A DNA stretch of 64,000 bases from Lepiota brunneoincarnata (GCA_023014365.1 JAEBUN010000003.1:2666001-2730000), one strand, 5' to 3'. Counted from the first letter of the stretch, positions 1 through 11,106 are shown. Numbers and translations are program-made. Notes: generated from the letters alone by a model not told the origin.

Positions 1-541
1 TATGGACAATCCCTTGATCCATTGTAATTAATCTCAGTCAGGCAATATGCCTGAGGTGCCTGGGACCCACAAAGCACTTGTTAATTATGAGTCTTTGATA
101 TTTCTAGGGTTTTGGGCATTGGGTGTCACCTCCCAAATGTTGGATGTTCCGTTCCATGGTCCAGTCATCATTATTGGGCTTGCTATGGGCATAATACACC
201 TGCTACAGCCACTATGTACATTCTTTAGGTTCCAACAAATCCGAGTTCATCAGAAAACTGCTTGTAAGGTCCCTTGATGCGACCAGAGTATACTTGATAG
301 GCTATGTAGAGTCCAGAATCCCTCCGGAGAGTGTTCTGATAGCTTGGTTCAGCTAAGCTTAGTGATAATGAGCTGGTTTGAACACTTCCGAGGCTCGAAT
401 ATCCTCAGTTCAGTCAAACTGGCTACTACAGGACATAGTACCAATCCACTATAGAGTTCTTTAATGATATAGCCAATGATTCTATGTAGAGAATCATTCC
501 AGAGTACAGAATTCATGTATAGGCATGAAATTGGCGTATCA
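1..541 (-). repeat. Decayed LTR of the element B family (truncated by window start)
   Basis: Reverse-complement match to the first ~540 bp of the 1285-bp LTRs at 30174 and 42525. The LTR start (TGATACGCC) reads leftward from 541. It is clearly more diverged than the B LTRs and keeps one TAAGCTTA palindrome at 354-361. Its other end lies outside the window, so a solo LTR cannot be told from an element end. Short open frames inside it (for example 47-277) are not genes. It ends the Plavaka transposase remnant that follows. Confidence 0.85.
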
Positions 542-544
542 TTG

Positions 545-752
545 GTTTCCTTCTTGTTAGAATCCAAAGATAGCACATCATAAAGATCATATAATAATTG
601 TATTTGATTTAGCTGTGCAGTCACTGTAACAAAGGTGTTGATGGATTCATAAGGGAGGCATCTACTTCTGATTGATGGAAGTAGAGTATTGCAATGATGC
701 TCCATAGGAAATGCCCAATATGTCCAGACAAGACCCACCACCTGGATACCCA
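545..752 (-). pseudogene. Plavaka (CACTA-like) transposase, C-terminal fragment
   Basis: The minus strand encodes a segment beginning GIQVVGLVWTYWAFPMEHH and continuing through RSRCLPYESIN and QLNQIQLLYDLYDVLSL. I recognise this as the C-terminal part of Plavaka/Tnp2-like transposases of Agaricomycetes. It continues the exon that stops at 3458 with HALLHIAWGIQ; the two halves were separated by the insertion at 751-3447. Downstream it is cut by the LTR relic ending at 541. It is not functional. Confidence 0.75.
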
Positions 753-1501
753 GGCATGATGAATTTGCCACCACCACTACTGCACTACTGCACATGTGTG
801 TCACAGTAGTGTCACAGTAATTTGGTGGTAATGTGCAGTAATGTGGCAGTAATATGTAGTAATGTAGCAGTAGTGTACAATAATATAGGTACAATATACA
901 GTAGTATGGTGGCTATTTATTGACTAAACTAACCATTCCTACATGACATACCTCAGAGAAATGTCAAACAAACCTCAAGTTTGTCAATTTCCATAAAGGA
1001 AATGTCAGAAACTCGGATCAAAAGCCCTCAGAGTGACAATATCCCCTCCTCCTGACTTGAATTCATCCCCTCTCTATTCCTTGGTAATTAATCTGGGCAT
1101 GCCCTGAGAATATTGAAGGACTGTAGGATATTCTAGATGAACAGTAGCTACCAATTTCCATTATTCTTGTATTCCTTCATCCTCATATTTCTTCCATCTC
1201 CACTTCTTTCTTTAATATTTTTAGAGCATACATGAACTTCACTATCACCAGAATGTAGATACCCTAGGTATTTTGTAGGCACCTTATTTAATTCACAAAG
1301 CTTAACCCATATTTGAAGTCTTCTCTCCCTCTTTCTCTCTTTTGCTCTATTTCCCTTTTCCTACCTTGTTTTGCCTCACCTTGACATCCCAGCCATTGGA
1401 GGTCACTCATATGACACCCCTTTATCATCCCAAGTCGTCTCAAGTCCACGCGTTGAGTGGCTTTTATTAAATTGCTCAATTTCGTCGTATTTTCACTACT
1501 A

Positions 1502-1711
1502 CAGTGACCCACAAAACCGTTCCAATGTTTTGTACTTTTGACTTAAAGTAGTAATAGCTCAGTAAATAAAATAGCTAAATTTGTGAATATATTTATAAAC
1601 ATAGTCAAATATGTCATATCTGACCCTGCAAAGTCGCGTTATGTAATACTTCTAAATGAGGCAATTATGAATTTTGTAATCATTTTAAGTCATTGGAACG
1701 GTTTTGTCAAT
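1502..1711 (+). repeat. Tc1 element 1, left 210-bp terminal inverted repeat
   Basis: Pairs with 2898-3107. The outer end (ACAAAACCGTTCCAATG) and the inner end (CATTGGAACGGTTTTGT) of this one repeat are inverted copies of each other. Each terminal repeat could therefore fold on itself or hold two facing transposase sites. Confidence 0.93.
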
Positions 1712-1741
1712 GACATATTATACTAGGCTATCCTATTATTT

Positions 1742-2758
1742 CTAGTACTTAGAGTAGCCCCCCCTGGCTTTGAGTACAGCTGCTACTCTTCTAGGCATAC
1801 TTTCAATTAACTTCTGACACTCAGAAGCTGGAATAGCATCCCACTCCTTTTCTACCCTCTGCCACAACTCCTCCATACCCTTGGGAGGAGATTCATACTC
1901 TCCCAACTTTCTCTTCACATATTCCCATAAGTGTTCAATGGGATTGAGGTCAGGTGACTGTGCTGGCCAGGTTAGGAGCCTAAAATGATTTTTTTGAAAC
2001 CATTCTTTGGCCAGTGTACTCTTGTGTTTGGGGTCATTATCTTGCTGAAAGATAATATCTCGGGGTTTAAGCTTGTACCACCGGAGACTCTTCTTCAAAT
2101 CTTCCTCCAAAATTTGCACAAACAACTCTGCATCCATCCTTCCATCAATCCTCACTGCATAGCCTGGGCCATCCCACAGCATACAGCCCCAAACCATCAC
2201 TGATCCTCCTCCATACTTCAGAGTTCCCTTGACCAATCTTTCACTAAGCCCCTCTCCCTTCTTTTTCCATCCCCACTTCCTCCCATCTGACCCCAAACAA
2301 TTAATTTTGGTCTCATCAGACCATACAACCAGCTTCCAGTCCTCCATAGTCCAATGCTGGTGTGTCAGAGCAAAATCCAGCCTAGCCCTCCTATGCTTGT
2401 CAGAGAGTAAAGGCTTTTTTTGCTTGACTACAGCCCCCATTCCTGCCTGTTTGAGATGCCTTGCTACAGTCTGTGAAGAGACTGATGTCCCAATGATGGG
2501 AGCAAGAGATTTGGCTATATCTACAGCAGTTTCAGCCTTGCCAGCAGAGATAAGATGGATAGCATGCCGAATATTAGTGGTAGAGAGTTTTGAAGGATGT
2601 CCTCCAAGTGATTTAGTAAGGCTGGAACAATTTTTAGAGGCTAGCCTGGATATGGTACTGCGCCCAACACCAGTAATTGCCTCAATTTTAGTATAGGAAT
2701 GATGAGAATTTAGCAAAGAGAGGATGGTTTGCTTTAGAGTAGAAGATAATGGCTTCAT
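1742..2758 (-). CDS. Tc1-family DD34E transposase
   Basis: A 338-aa protein that would cut and paste the flanking element in the nucleus. Residues ~1-115 form the paired-like helix-turn-helix DNA-binding region (LLNSHHSYTKIEAITGVGRS). The catalytic core has D148 in WSDETK, D240 in FQQDNDPKH and E275 in SPDLNPIEHLW, with 34 residues between the last two, as in Tc1. The GGGSVMVWG motif and the C-terminal SMPRRVAAVLKARGG are typical. Length and start (ATG at 2758, just inside the right repeat) fit the family. No stop or frameshift is seen, so it may be active. It has no introns. Confidence 0.96.
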   Translation of the reverse strand: MKPLSSTLKQTILSLLNSHHSYTKIEAITGVGRSTISRLASKNCSSLTKSLGGHPSKLSTTNIRHAIHLISAGKAETAVDIAKSLAPIIGTSVSSQTVARHLKQAGMGAVVKQKKPLLSDKHRRARLDFALTHQHWTMEDWKLVVWSDETKINCLGSDGRKWGWKKKGEGLSERLVKGTLKYGGGSVMVWGCMLWDGPGYAVRIDGRMDAELFVQILEEDLKKSLRWYKLKPRDIIFQQDNDPKHKSTLAKEWFQKNHFRLLTWPAQSPDLNPIEHLWEYVKRKLGEYESPPKGMEELWQRVEKEWDAIPASECQKLIESMPRRVAAVLKARGGYSKY

Positions 2759-2897
2759 GGTAGGTAGGGGGGTTGAGAATGATGGGACATGGCTGTCAGC
2801 ACATCTATTTATATGTCAAAGACATGTGGTCACATGATCTTGTTGATTCACAATCAACGGAGTCATGTGATTGCTTGGATTAGTATTAAAAATTACT

Positions 2898-3107
2898 ATT
2901 GACAAAACTGTTCCAATGACTTAAAATGATTACAAAATTCATAATTGCCTCATTTAGAAGTATTACATAACGCGACTTTGCAGGGTCAGATATGACATAT
3001 TTGGCTATGTTTATAAATATATTCACAAATTTAGCTATTTTATTTACTGAGCTATTACTACTTTAAGTCAAAAGTACAAAACATTGGAACAGTTTTGTGG
3101 GTCACTG
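2898..3107 (-). repeat. Tc1 element 1, right 210-bp terminal inverted repeat
   Basis: Inverted copy of 1502-1711 with a few substitutions, ending GGGTCACTG before the TA duplication. It has the same internal inverted layout. Confidence 0.93.
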
Positions 3108-3457
3108 TATACCTACATAAACTGGGTAGAAGCCTCAACAACAGACAGATATTGTGATGCTTGCATACCTAAACCCCCAAACACCTCACCTATTACCCTT
3201 TCAGTTCAGAAACCCTGGCAGTAGTGTGGCAGTAGTGTGCAGTAGTGCACAGTAATGTTACAGTAGTGTGGGGGTAGGATACAGTATTCCTGGCAGTTAT
3301 GTATAATAATATGTGGCAGGCCATTAAACCATGGTATTGGAGTAACAACAAGTGTTTATTAGCAGGTATTAACATTGATTATAAGTATATAAAGTCTATA
3401 CTATTAATGTAAGGTGGCGGTACCACATGTGGCAAATTTTTAAGGCCCCTGGATACC

Positions 3458-5896
3458 CCATGCAATATGAAGAAGGGCATGGAGAGTCAGAGGACAAGTG
3501 GAGAGTCGAACAGGGTCATTTTGATAGTACAGTCTGCATTGATTTAAGTATAAGAGCACAATGTAGAAGGTAGATACTCACTTCTCATACATCTGAACCC
3601 AAGACTTGAAACCCTCATCAATCTGTTTCAATTCCTCTTTTGTGAGCTTGAACAACAAGCAGAGCTTCAAAAGTTTGACAAGCTGCATGAAATGGTCATA
3701 GTACTTTGTGTTTGTGAACCTGCCACAGAGCACAACTGGAGCAATATAGTGTCCAGATGGTGTACATCTTGGCAGTCATTTGCAACCATTTAGTTGCAAT
3801 GTTGGGTACTGAAGCTCCGAAAGCTGCTGGGATTGTTGCACCACATGCTGCTGTAGCTGCACCAATTTCATTCCAGATTTGTGTTGCAATAACATAACCT
3901 TTGCCTTGGTGATCTAGGTCCTTGAATTTGCAAGTCCAGAACAGAATGAGGTTGGGAATCAAATTTTCCCAAATGAGGTGCATGAAGTCGAATGGGAATG
4001 AAGATGGGAATGAGAGCGAAGATATGGTACTGAGGATTGGCATCCCTTTGATACCATATTGTTTGGCAAGCTCTTCATGTATGGAGTTACTGAGGGCCAT
4101 TTCTACAGCATGCACTTGCTCTAAAAACTCCTCGTGAGTATGAATGGGGAGATCAGATGGGTTGTATCAAGGAGGATTTGCTTCAGGGATCTTATCTTGT
4201 CAAAGAGGGACATAGTAAGTGCAAGATTGTGAGCAAATCCCTTTGATGTTGCAGATACAATGGCATGGGCTACCATTCTGCCCTTTCATGCACATGATTA
4301 GGGCCATGGCCAGGAATGTCACCAAATGCTATGATGAGATAGGCATGAAGCAAGAATAGTGATTGACTGATCGCATCGAAATCTTTGACACCCATTTTGA
4401 GTTGGATGAGTTCTTGAGCAAGTGGCCAGCAGAATGAATCCCAGTCCCAAGGCTTTTTTGGACCTGGGACTGTACCAACATGAATGTGGTACTGTTTCTG
4501 GAAACATATTTCAGGGAGGAGATTGTAGTTGACAAGGAGGATGGGCCAGCATGTCTTATCACACTGTTTGAATGGACCAAAGCCATCCATTGAAAGACTG
4601 AGGGCAATGTTGTGCTCATCGGAGAAAAAGTACATGGGATGACTTGTATTGGGGATGAGAGTATTGAGTAAGGACTGATAATGGGAACCATCAAAAATGT
4701 CCTTAATGATGCCAGGCTCATGAATGTGTTCTCCCCAACAGCACATTTTTTTTCACATGTGTGAGGTTTGCTGACATAGCTTGTAGGCAAGGGATGAGGG
4801 GAAGGTACTTGAATGTCTTGTGTGGCTTTCCATTAGTCATGTATCACATTTCCTTGCAGTTGGGGCATTCAGCAAGGTCTTCATACAGCCTGACAAAGCA
4901 AACACAACTATTTATACAACAGCTGTATTGTACAGGCCAAAATCCAGACAGGGATCGAATGTGCTTCTTGGTCATTTTCAGGCTAACCTGACTGCTGCCT
5001 GGAAAGGCTTTATGGAATCAACTGAAGGTGCACTCAGTTATGTGGTCCTCCACCTTGAGTGTATAACTACAAAGTAGATTAAGGTCTGAATCTCCCAAGG
5101 CATTTGTATCTGAAGTATTGTTAGTGAGGCAGGTGATTTATAGGGCAAGGCCAAACCTGTGGCTGCAGATGCTGCTTCATGCTCAAAGTTTTCCTCAAGC
5201 ATGTCCCAAGAGGAAATACCAGCTGCTTCAGACCCCACAAACAAGCCATTGTTTTCATTGACCTTGCCGTCTTCACTGCTCTTGCAGGTTCCTATCGCTC
5301 TCGCAGGCTTCATTGCTCTTGCAGTCTTCATCACTCTTGCAGTCTTCAGGCTGGGAAACTTCTGGCTCAGCTCTGACAACACCATCAAACCCCTCATCTT
5401 CATTGTTGTTATGATTCCTACAGGCAGGCCCAGAACCATCATCTTGCAGGTGGCTATTTCCCTATTGCTACTCCCTCATGCGCCTGGTTCTATCCACAAA
5501 CCTGTCTAACTGGCACATAGATGGCAATGCTTCAAGGAAATTACCACCACCATCTTGTTCTAATGCAGGGAGGGTTTCTGTGAAGTCCATTTTGGCTTGG
5601 GAGGTAGAAAATATTCCAGGAGGTTGGTGCACCTCAGGTTGAGCTGCTTTAGTCCGCTTATGGCTGCCATCCTGGTCAGAACTAGATTGCAGCCACTTTT
5701 TGGAGTCTCCCCCCCAGTGGTCCTGAGGCAGAATCTGGCAGTGTTGGTGGTTGGGGAGCAAGGAAGCATGTCCCAGTTGTTCTTGCTCTGCTAAAACACT
5801 TGCTCTGAGTGATGTCTTTCCACAACCATTCAAATGGTTTTGGCTCATAGCGTATGTCACTTGTAGGCCACAACTGCAGGTGCAGGGGATAGGCAT
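3458..5896 (-). pseudogene. Plavaka (CACTA-like, Tnp2-type) transposase, decayed
   Basis: Minus-strand remains of a large transposase. At 5896-5840 a possible N-terminal zinc finger starts MPIPCTCSCGL. Between 4790 and 4270 come the conserved blocks MDGFGPFKQCDKTCWPILL, VGTVPGPKKPWDWDSF and LLHAYLIIAFGDIPG. Between 4115 and 3700 come FPFDFMHLIWENLIPN and IGAATAACGATIPAAFGA. Near 3690-3590 is LVKLLKLCLLFKLTKEELK, and near 3530-3458 LTLHALLHIAWGIQ. These match Plavaka elements of mushroom fungi. Several frame changes and stops separate the blocks, although some gaps may be introns. The C-terminal end is at 545-752. It is non-functional. Confidence 0.78.
5279..5350. repeat. Short tandem repeat (~15-18 bp unit) in Plavaka N-terminal region
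   Basis: About four imperfect copies of a unit like GCTCTTGCAGTCTTCATC. On the minus strand they encode a repeated TARAMK/PARAI-like peptide in the acidic linker region of the transposase remnant. Confidence 0.6.
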
Positions 5897-6899
5897 GACC
5901 AGGGTGGAGAGAAAAAATGCACAATAGCACAGCCCAGTGGACTTTTCCTGCCAACACAGGGTGACTCATGCAGGGATGTGTGAGACAGATTAACAAGCAT
6001 ATATTACTTGTCACGAGGAATGCTTCTACATAATGGGAGGGTATGGACAAGGAATTGGTATGTGAAGGTGGATGTCTGGCCTAACATCCACCAATCCAAA
6101 GAGTAGCATGTGTCACTGTTCACAATGATCACCCACAGCAGTTTGGGAACTCTTAGTTAGCCTCCGAGGGGATCCTCAGACAGTACCTGAGGGGTGTTCC
6201 AGTATGAGTTTCTGTGCTTACATCTGAGGAGATCCTCAGATGACAGCCACAGACTGGCATCCAATTTCTATGGCTAAGATACATAGATAACATCTATGTT
6301 GAGTGTCAGTAGATGAGAGTTTGATCTTCATAAATACTTACCTCATCCATTAAGCAGGTTCCAGGTGGTTAACAACCAAGATCATGATGGTGGAAGGGAA
6401 CGTGTGAAGGAAACACATCCTGTTGATCAGGGAATCACCTGACTCATTTTCTCATGTGCTCTTGCAATCACTGCAGAGATATCCCCACTGTTTCTGGGGT
6501 GAACAGAACATCTTATAGATGCAACATCCTTGATCCATAGATGATGGCAAGGAGGTGACAATAGAGCTAAGTGTTATGATCCTTGCTCCTTCTGTATCCA
6601 AAGATAACTGGAGAAGGCCTTCAATCACTCTACAAGGTGTCCGAGATGGTTGGCCTTGCAGAGCTTAGTGGATCATGCTCAATGAGATAATGAGGGAACA
6701 CGCCAAGTTAAGGCAGAGAGGTTAATGACCACTGTTAACAAGATTAAAGCTTAAGGCTTTAATCTCTACTTGTACAGGCCTTTATATACCTATGAGATGC
6801 TATATACTTGTTATAGGTTATTAGGCTGTTCTACTTGTCCTGTGCAGTCTTGACTATGATGCGCATCCTAGCTGATGGCATCCTACTGTTATTTATATC
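5897..6899. other. Probable Plavaka end region, no gene recognised
   Basis: Upstream of the transposase remnant. A CACTG run at 6114 could be the terminus of a CACTA-like element, but no partner end was found. Two near-palindromic 20-bp motifs follow at 6163 and 6223. The rest to 6899 has no convincing open frame. Confidence 0.35.
6163..6241. repeat. Near-palindromic 20-bp motifs, left pair
   Basis: TCCGAGGGGATCCTCAGAC at 6163-6181 and TCTGAGGAGATCCTCAGA at 6223-6240. Each is close to its own reverse complement. Three related copies lie at 8986-9103. They could be subterminal transposase-binding repeats. Confidence 0.6.
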
Positions 6900-7277
6900 T
6901 TACAATGGGTCAGTGTCCTCGTTCTCCATTCCACTGCTGTGCGATGTTCCATCGCTTTCCTCTGACTCATAATCCCCTTCTCCCAATCCTATCTCCATGG
7001 ATTCTCCTCCATTCTCACTTTCCATTCCCTTGGTACTTCCATCTGTGTTGGAGGTTGGATCGGTCGATCCATGGCTATCTTCTTCATCCTCGGGGTATTC
7101 CAGAATATCCTCCAGGGTTATCTCCATCCCTGTGTCTCTTGCCAGGTCCTGCATGGCATTGTAATATTCCACTTCTTTGTCTTCATATTCCTGCACTCAT
7201 AGCTGGTCTGTGGTCTCCTGTACCCATCTTGTAAAGTCAAATAATTGTTCTTGTTCCTCTTGGTCCGGACTGTTCAT
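6900..7277 (-). pseudogene. Small acidic protein of unknown function, one in-frame stop
   Basis: From an ATG at 7277 the minus strand is open apart from one TGA near 7199, giving about 125 residues. The first part (MNSPDQEEQEQLFDFTRW) and middle (KEVEYYNAMQDLARDTG) look helical; the C-terminal half is strongly acidic and serine-rich. I do not recognise the family. It lies just downstream of the C-terminal fragment at 7464-8430 on the same strand, but nothing shows they form one gene. The single stop could be a nonsense mutation or an unrecognised intron. Confidence 0.35.
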
Positions 7278-7463
7278 AACACTAAGAGGATCAGCTGTAT
7301 GGATGTATAGGTCAAGCCATTGACTTCAGCATATGTGTAACTCATATTCAACTTAGCTTGCCTGGTAGAGATTCAAATAAACAACTCATGATTTCAGGTA
7401 CTTCTGTATTTACATGACACTATTCCAGCCAACAAAAACAAACATAACTATGACATGATGAAT

Positions 7464-8430
7464 CTACTGATGGGCACCAGGGGGACCGAACTTGTTGATA
7501 AATTCCCTGGATTGTTCTTCGAGGACTTTCATCACTCGTTGTCCTTTGGGGGCACCTCTCAGCTGCTGGTGCCAAGTTGACAGAGTCCAAGGGAATCCCA
7601 TCTTCTCATCCTCACAGTGTCCTGTTGCACAAGCCACTTGTCTGTTGTAGAGATCGTTCATCTGGTCAGACCAATGTCCCAAATCTTCACCTGATCCCTT
7701 GTAGAGGTGTGTCAAGGGGAACCACAACAGTTTTCTTTTGTCCTCTCCCCAACCTGAAGATTGTAGTCAGTAACACATTAAATATGAATGGAATAAGAAC
7801 TCAGACCTGTGTATGAGACATATAACCCACAGATTACATCCAATTCATCCTGGCTCAAGTCATCATCCAAAAACTCGTTCCCTGCCTCATCCATAACAGA
7901 ATACATGAGCAAACCATCATGATATTTGCCTGATGGGCTGGATAGAGCACCCTGTACACCAATGGTGTTGAGAGCAATGTGGCAAACAAAGCCCCCACAC
8001 AACAATGCTACCCAACCATGACACTGTTTCAAAATGATTTGACACTGCTGATGGTAGAATTCATAGTCCATCTTAGTGAACTTGTGGTCTAGCAGACAGA
8101 GCAGAACTGACACTGCCTGAGGCAGCACTCCCACACCAAGGGCCCTGAGGGTAGCAGCAGATTGAAGTGTGCAGAAACATGTCCCAGCCATAACCAACTC
8201 CAGCATGATGTCTTTCTCTTTAAAGTCACTCCCCATCCTGCAAATGGAGAGAATAGCTGTTGCGGTATATATAGCAAGGTTCTAGGGCACAGTGGACTCT
8301 GATCCAAAATCAAACATGTACATCTGATCAGTTGAGTTGGCTACAACTCGAATGTATTTCAACTGGTGCAAGTTTATCAAGGTGCGAGGATTAGAGTCAG
8401 CTAAGTCCCACTCTTGGATACTGTATGGGG
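7464..8430 (-). pseudogene. Agaricomycete hypothetical family, C-terminal half
   Basis: Two exons are clear: one ending at 7807, and 7753-7464, joined by a 53-bp intron (7806-7754) that keeps the frame. The upstream part reads MYMFDFGSESTVP then a stop where the second copy has Trp, then NLAIYTATAILSIC. Later motifs are DYEFYHQQCQIILKQ, FLDDDLSQDELDVICGLY and, after the intron, FPLTHLYKGSGEDLGHWS. The copy at 19807-22342 has the same blocks and the same intron position (after VFTG). I know this as an expanded Agaricomycete family without assigned function. No N-terminal half precedes it on this strand. Confidence 0.6.
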
Positions 8431-9126
8431 TGGAAGACAAGGATTTTATTAATGAAGTTTAGAGCAGAACTGGAAGGGCATGAAATAAGTTATGAGGGGA
8501 GAAGACAGCAAGCAAGGTCCATTTCCTTATAACATTGTTGCACCATACTCTTCATATATACAGGTCATCATCAGAAGGCCATGTTAGAGGGTCTTTGGAG
8601 ATCCAAAGACCATCATCCCAAGACCACAAATGAGGAGAAGAGGTCTTTGGAGATCCAAAGACCACTCCAACTCTAAAAACAAGTATGTTCCTCCAACAGT
8701 TGAGTCGAATTTGCAGCAAGGAGGTGGTAGTGTGGAACTTGAAGGCTGAAGGCACTGCACACCATCAGCATCATGCAACCAGAAAATTGTTAAAGGTCAG
8801 GTGATGCCTCTGATCCATTGGTGCTGTGATCTGCACCTAGTGCAACCACCACCACCACCATTCCCCTCAAGTCAACAACTGCAAGCACACATTAGCATAA
8901 GTCAAGAAACCACAAACTGATCCTACCTGATCAACCCCTAAATAACTATTGCCCTCCCACTTGATGCCTTAATCTTGTAACACCTGTCTGAGGATCTCCT
9001 CGGATGTGTCACCACCACAGCTTTTGTCTGAGGATCTCCTTAGACGCAGAGCTTGAAGCATCCACATGGTTTCTGTCAGAGTTTGTCTGAGGATCTCCTT
9101 GGACATTAGCTGGCAGGATCTCCATC
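8431..9126. other. Intergenic, with three near-palindromic motifs
   Basis: No coding sequence recognised. The only structure seen is the cluster of three related 20-bp motifs at 8986-9103 and a short CCACCACCACCA run near 8849. Confidence 0.5.
8986..9103. repeat. Near-palindromic 20-bp motifs, right triplet
   Basis: GTCTGAGGATCTCCTCGGA at 8986, GTCTGAGGATCTCCTTAGAC at 9026 and GTCTGAGGATCTCCTTGGAC at 9084. They are inverted relatives of the pair at 6163-6241. Together they bracket 6.16-9.10 kb. Confidence 0.65.
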
Positions 9127-11106
9127 ATGGCAGGGCAAGTCTCCATCGTGAATCATGACACTTTCTATTCACCCAACAGCCAGCGCAATCTCACACTGGT
9201 GGAGGACAATACAATCAAGGGCTTTCATACATTTGTGCTAGGTGCCTCAACAGCCAACGATTTGCAACAACCATGAGGGTGGACTGCACAAACAGAGTGG
9301 TTGAGCTGCATCCCCACCATACCCATGGCTTACAGTAGCATATTGGTAGAGTCGTTGGCTCACATCCCACAGAAATTTACCCATATGGGTTCGGATGGAT
9401 TTAGTTTGCCAGAACAGGTTGTTTCACAGTGGCTAGTGATCAAGAACAGTCTGGATGAAATCACACAAATTCTGAAGACCAAGAATGGCCTGAGTTTTCT
9501 CTGCCTGTTTGCCCCTTCTGGTTTTGGGTATCACCAAAAACACAGCATGGAATCACATGCACAGCATCTCGCTACCAAAGCCCATGACTGGTTTAGTATA
9601 TGGTTGGGCTTACTCCACTGGCAAATCCACAAGATCGTAGATCCTGGCTATTATGAGGGAATCACACCCGTGAAATGGGTTGTTCAGGTCACAATGGTGC
9701 GCAAGTTCAATCAGACACTGCTGGATAGTCTCTGAACAGCACCACTGTTGCAGAGATACTGGGACGTAAACTGAGCAGGTGTGATTCTCCATCTCCCACC
9801 CTGGCCATTGCAGCCAAGCCCTGCCTATTTCATGAATATCAATGTCCCTGTATGGTACTGTTGGAGTCCTACAACAGATCTGTTGTATCCTGCACCTAGT
9901 ACCCACAAACTTCAACTGGCAACCACTTGGATTGCAAAGACACCTCACTTCCCTGCTACTAGCCACCAGCTGCTCATCACATTTTCTGATGTACCCTGTG
10001 AATGGCCACTCCCATCTTCCAAATTTGACACCGGTGATGAGTTTCCACCATGGGAACCAGACTCTTTTCAACTGCAACCACCAGATGAAAATTACGATAT
10101 GTCAATTGATGAGCCCACAGATGGAAGCTCACCAGATGTACATGTGTATCTCACCAAAGGAGAAACAGTGAGGATGGAGTCCATCAGGTCTGGGAGAACA
10201 TTTTGGGAACCATTCTTTCAAGAGCATGCAGCTGCCGTTGCCAACCTGAAAGCAAGAGAGACCACACTGGATCGTCAAAAATGGGAGAACCGAGAGAGGA
10301 ACCCACCCACTACCAGTGCACCTGTCTTTGTCTGGGATTGGGATTTTGATGATCCCACCAAGTTTACGCAACAACCTGTGAGGAGAGATGAGTGAGAGAG
10401 TACACTTGCAGAATATGGCCCAGGGCAGAAACAGTATGATGCTGTTTTCAATGAGTGGCACTGTTGTACAGAGTGGGGGAAGGATGAGGATAGCAATGAT
10501 GAAGACATGCACAAGGTCCAGGAGGTTGCTGTGGGCCCAGTTGAGTTGCTTCAGGAGCAGGGAGACCATAGTCAGGCTCCTATGAGCACAACTGAAGTTC
10601 CTTGGGGGGAGATATCAGAAGTTGAGCAGGCCATGCAACTTGTTCCTGTATCAACCCATCTGGTTGACAGTGACCAATTCATGGCTGACAATTTGCGGTG
10701 TGCGACTTTGGAGATCCTTTATAACCAGTTTGGCTTCATAGTCCCCGCAGACCTGAATGAGAATGACACCATAGTTGGACCCATGAATGGGAGGAGCTTG
10801 ATTCACACTTTGGGGATTACATGGACACCTTTGGAGAGTCCGTTTTTCTCCACACCACTGGGTCAAAGGTGTTTAAAGTTCCTTGCCTGTTTTTCTGAGA
10901 AGCTTCCCCCACAGCCATGTACATATCTCCAACTGTGCCTTGGGTCAGTAGGACAGATCAGCTTGTACAAACTCTCAGCAAAACATCTACCCAACTTCTC
11001 TTGTCCCTCTTCTCTCTCTATCTTGCCTCGAGGATCAAAGACCAGCACTGATGACACAGCTGTGCTTGCAACCTGGTCACCTCTCCCTCCCTCCCCAAGG
11101 AGATGA
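9127..11106 (+). pseudogene. Agaricomycete hypothetical family, N-terminal part, with stops
   Basis: Starts at ATG 9127 (MAGQVSIVNHDTFYSPN). An in-frame TGA near 9271 falls within DLQQP-stop-GWTAQTEWLS, and another at 9735. Recognisable later blocks are INVPVWYCW, ATTWIAKTP, FWEPFFQEHAAAVANLKARE and ENRERNPPTTSAPVFVWDW, then after a frame change YGPGQKQYDAVFNEWHCCTEW. The same blocks recur in the copy at 19807-22342. The matching C-terminal domain is absent downstream; the nearest one is on the opposite strand at 7464-8430. No catalytic motif is recognised. Non-functional. Confidence 0.6.

Larger units (their letters stand above)
1502..3107 (-). mobile_element. Tc1/mariner transposon 1, complete, TA target duplication
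   Basis: A 1606-bp element starting CAGTGACCCAC and ending with its complement, flanked by TA at 1500-1501 and 3108-3109. The terminal inverted repeats are 210 bp each and differ at only a few positions. One transposase gene lies between them on the minus strand. Intact ends, the intact TA duplication and an uninterrupted gene point to a fairly recent insertion. Confidence 0.96.
751..3447. mobile_element. DNA element with 10-bp target duplication, inserted in the Plavaka exon
   Basis: The sequence CCTGGATACC is present at 741-750 and 3448-3457, exactly where the Plavaka reading frame is interrupted (GIQ is encoded on both sides). Just inside are imperfect inverted ends (about 14 of 18 bases), sharing AATTTGCCAC. 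Both flanks (770-890 and 3200-3330) are rich in CAGTAGTG-like repeats. Without the Tc1 copy at 1502-3107 the element is about 1.1 kb and has no coding capacity, so it is probably a non-autonomous hAT- or Mutator-like element. The superfamily is uncertain. Confidence 0.6.

Noticed and set aside
47..277. Open frame near window start
   Set aside because: Lies in the decayed LTR; the homologous frames in intact LTRs are not coding in this register.
770..3330. CRISPR-like spaced repeats (CAGTAGTG runs)
   Set aside because: Units are short, irregular and lack uniform spacers; the sequence is eukaryotic and they belong to the ends of a DNA element.
6114..6133. CACTG run as definite terminus of the Plavaka element
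   Set aside because: No matching inverted end or target duplication found, so only mentioned as possible.
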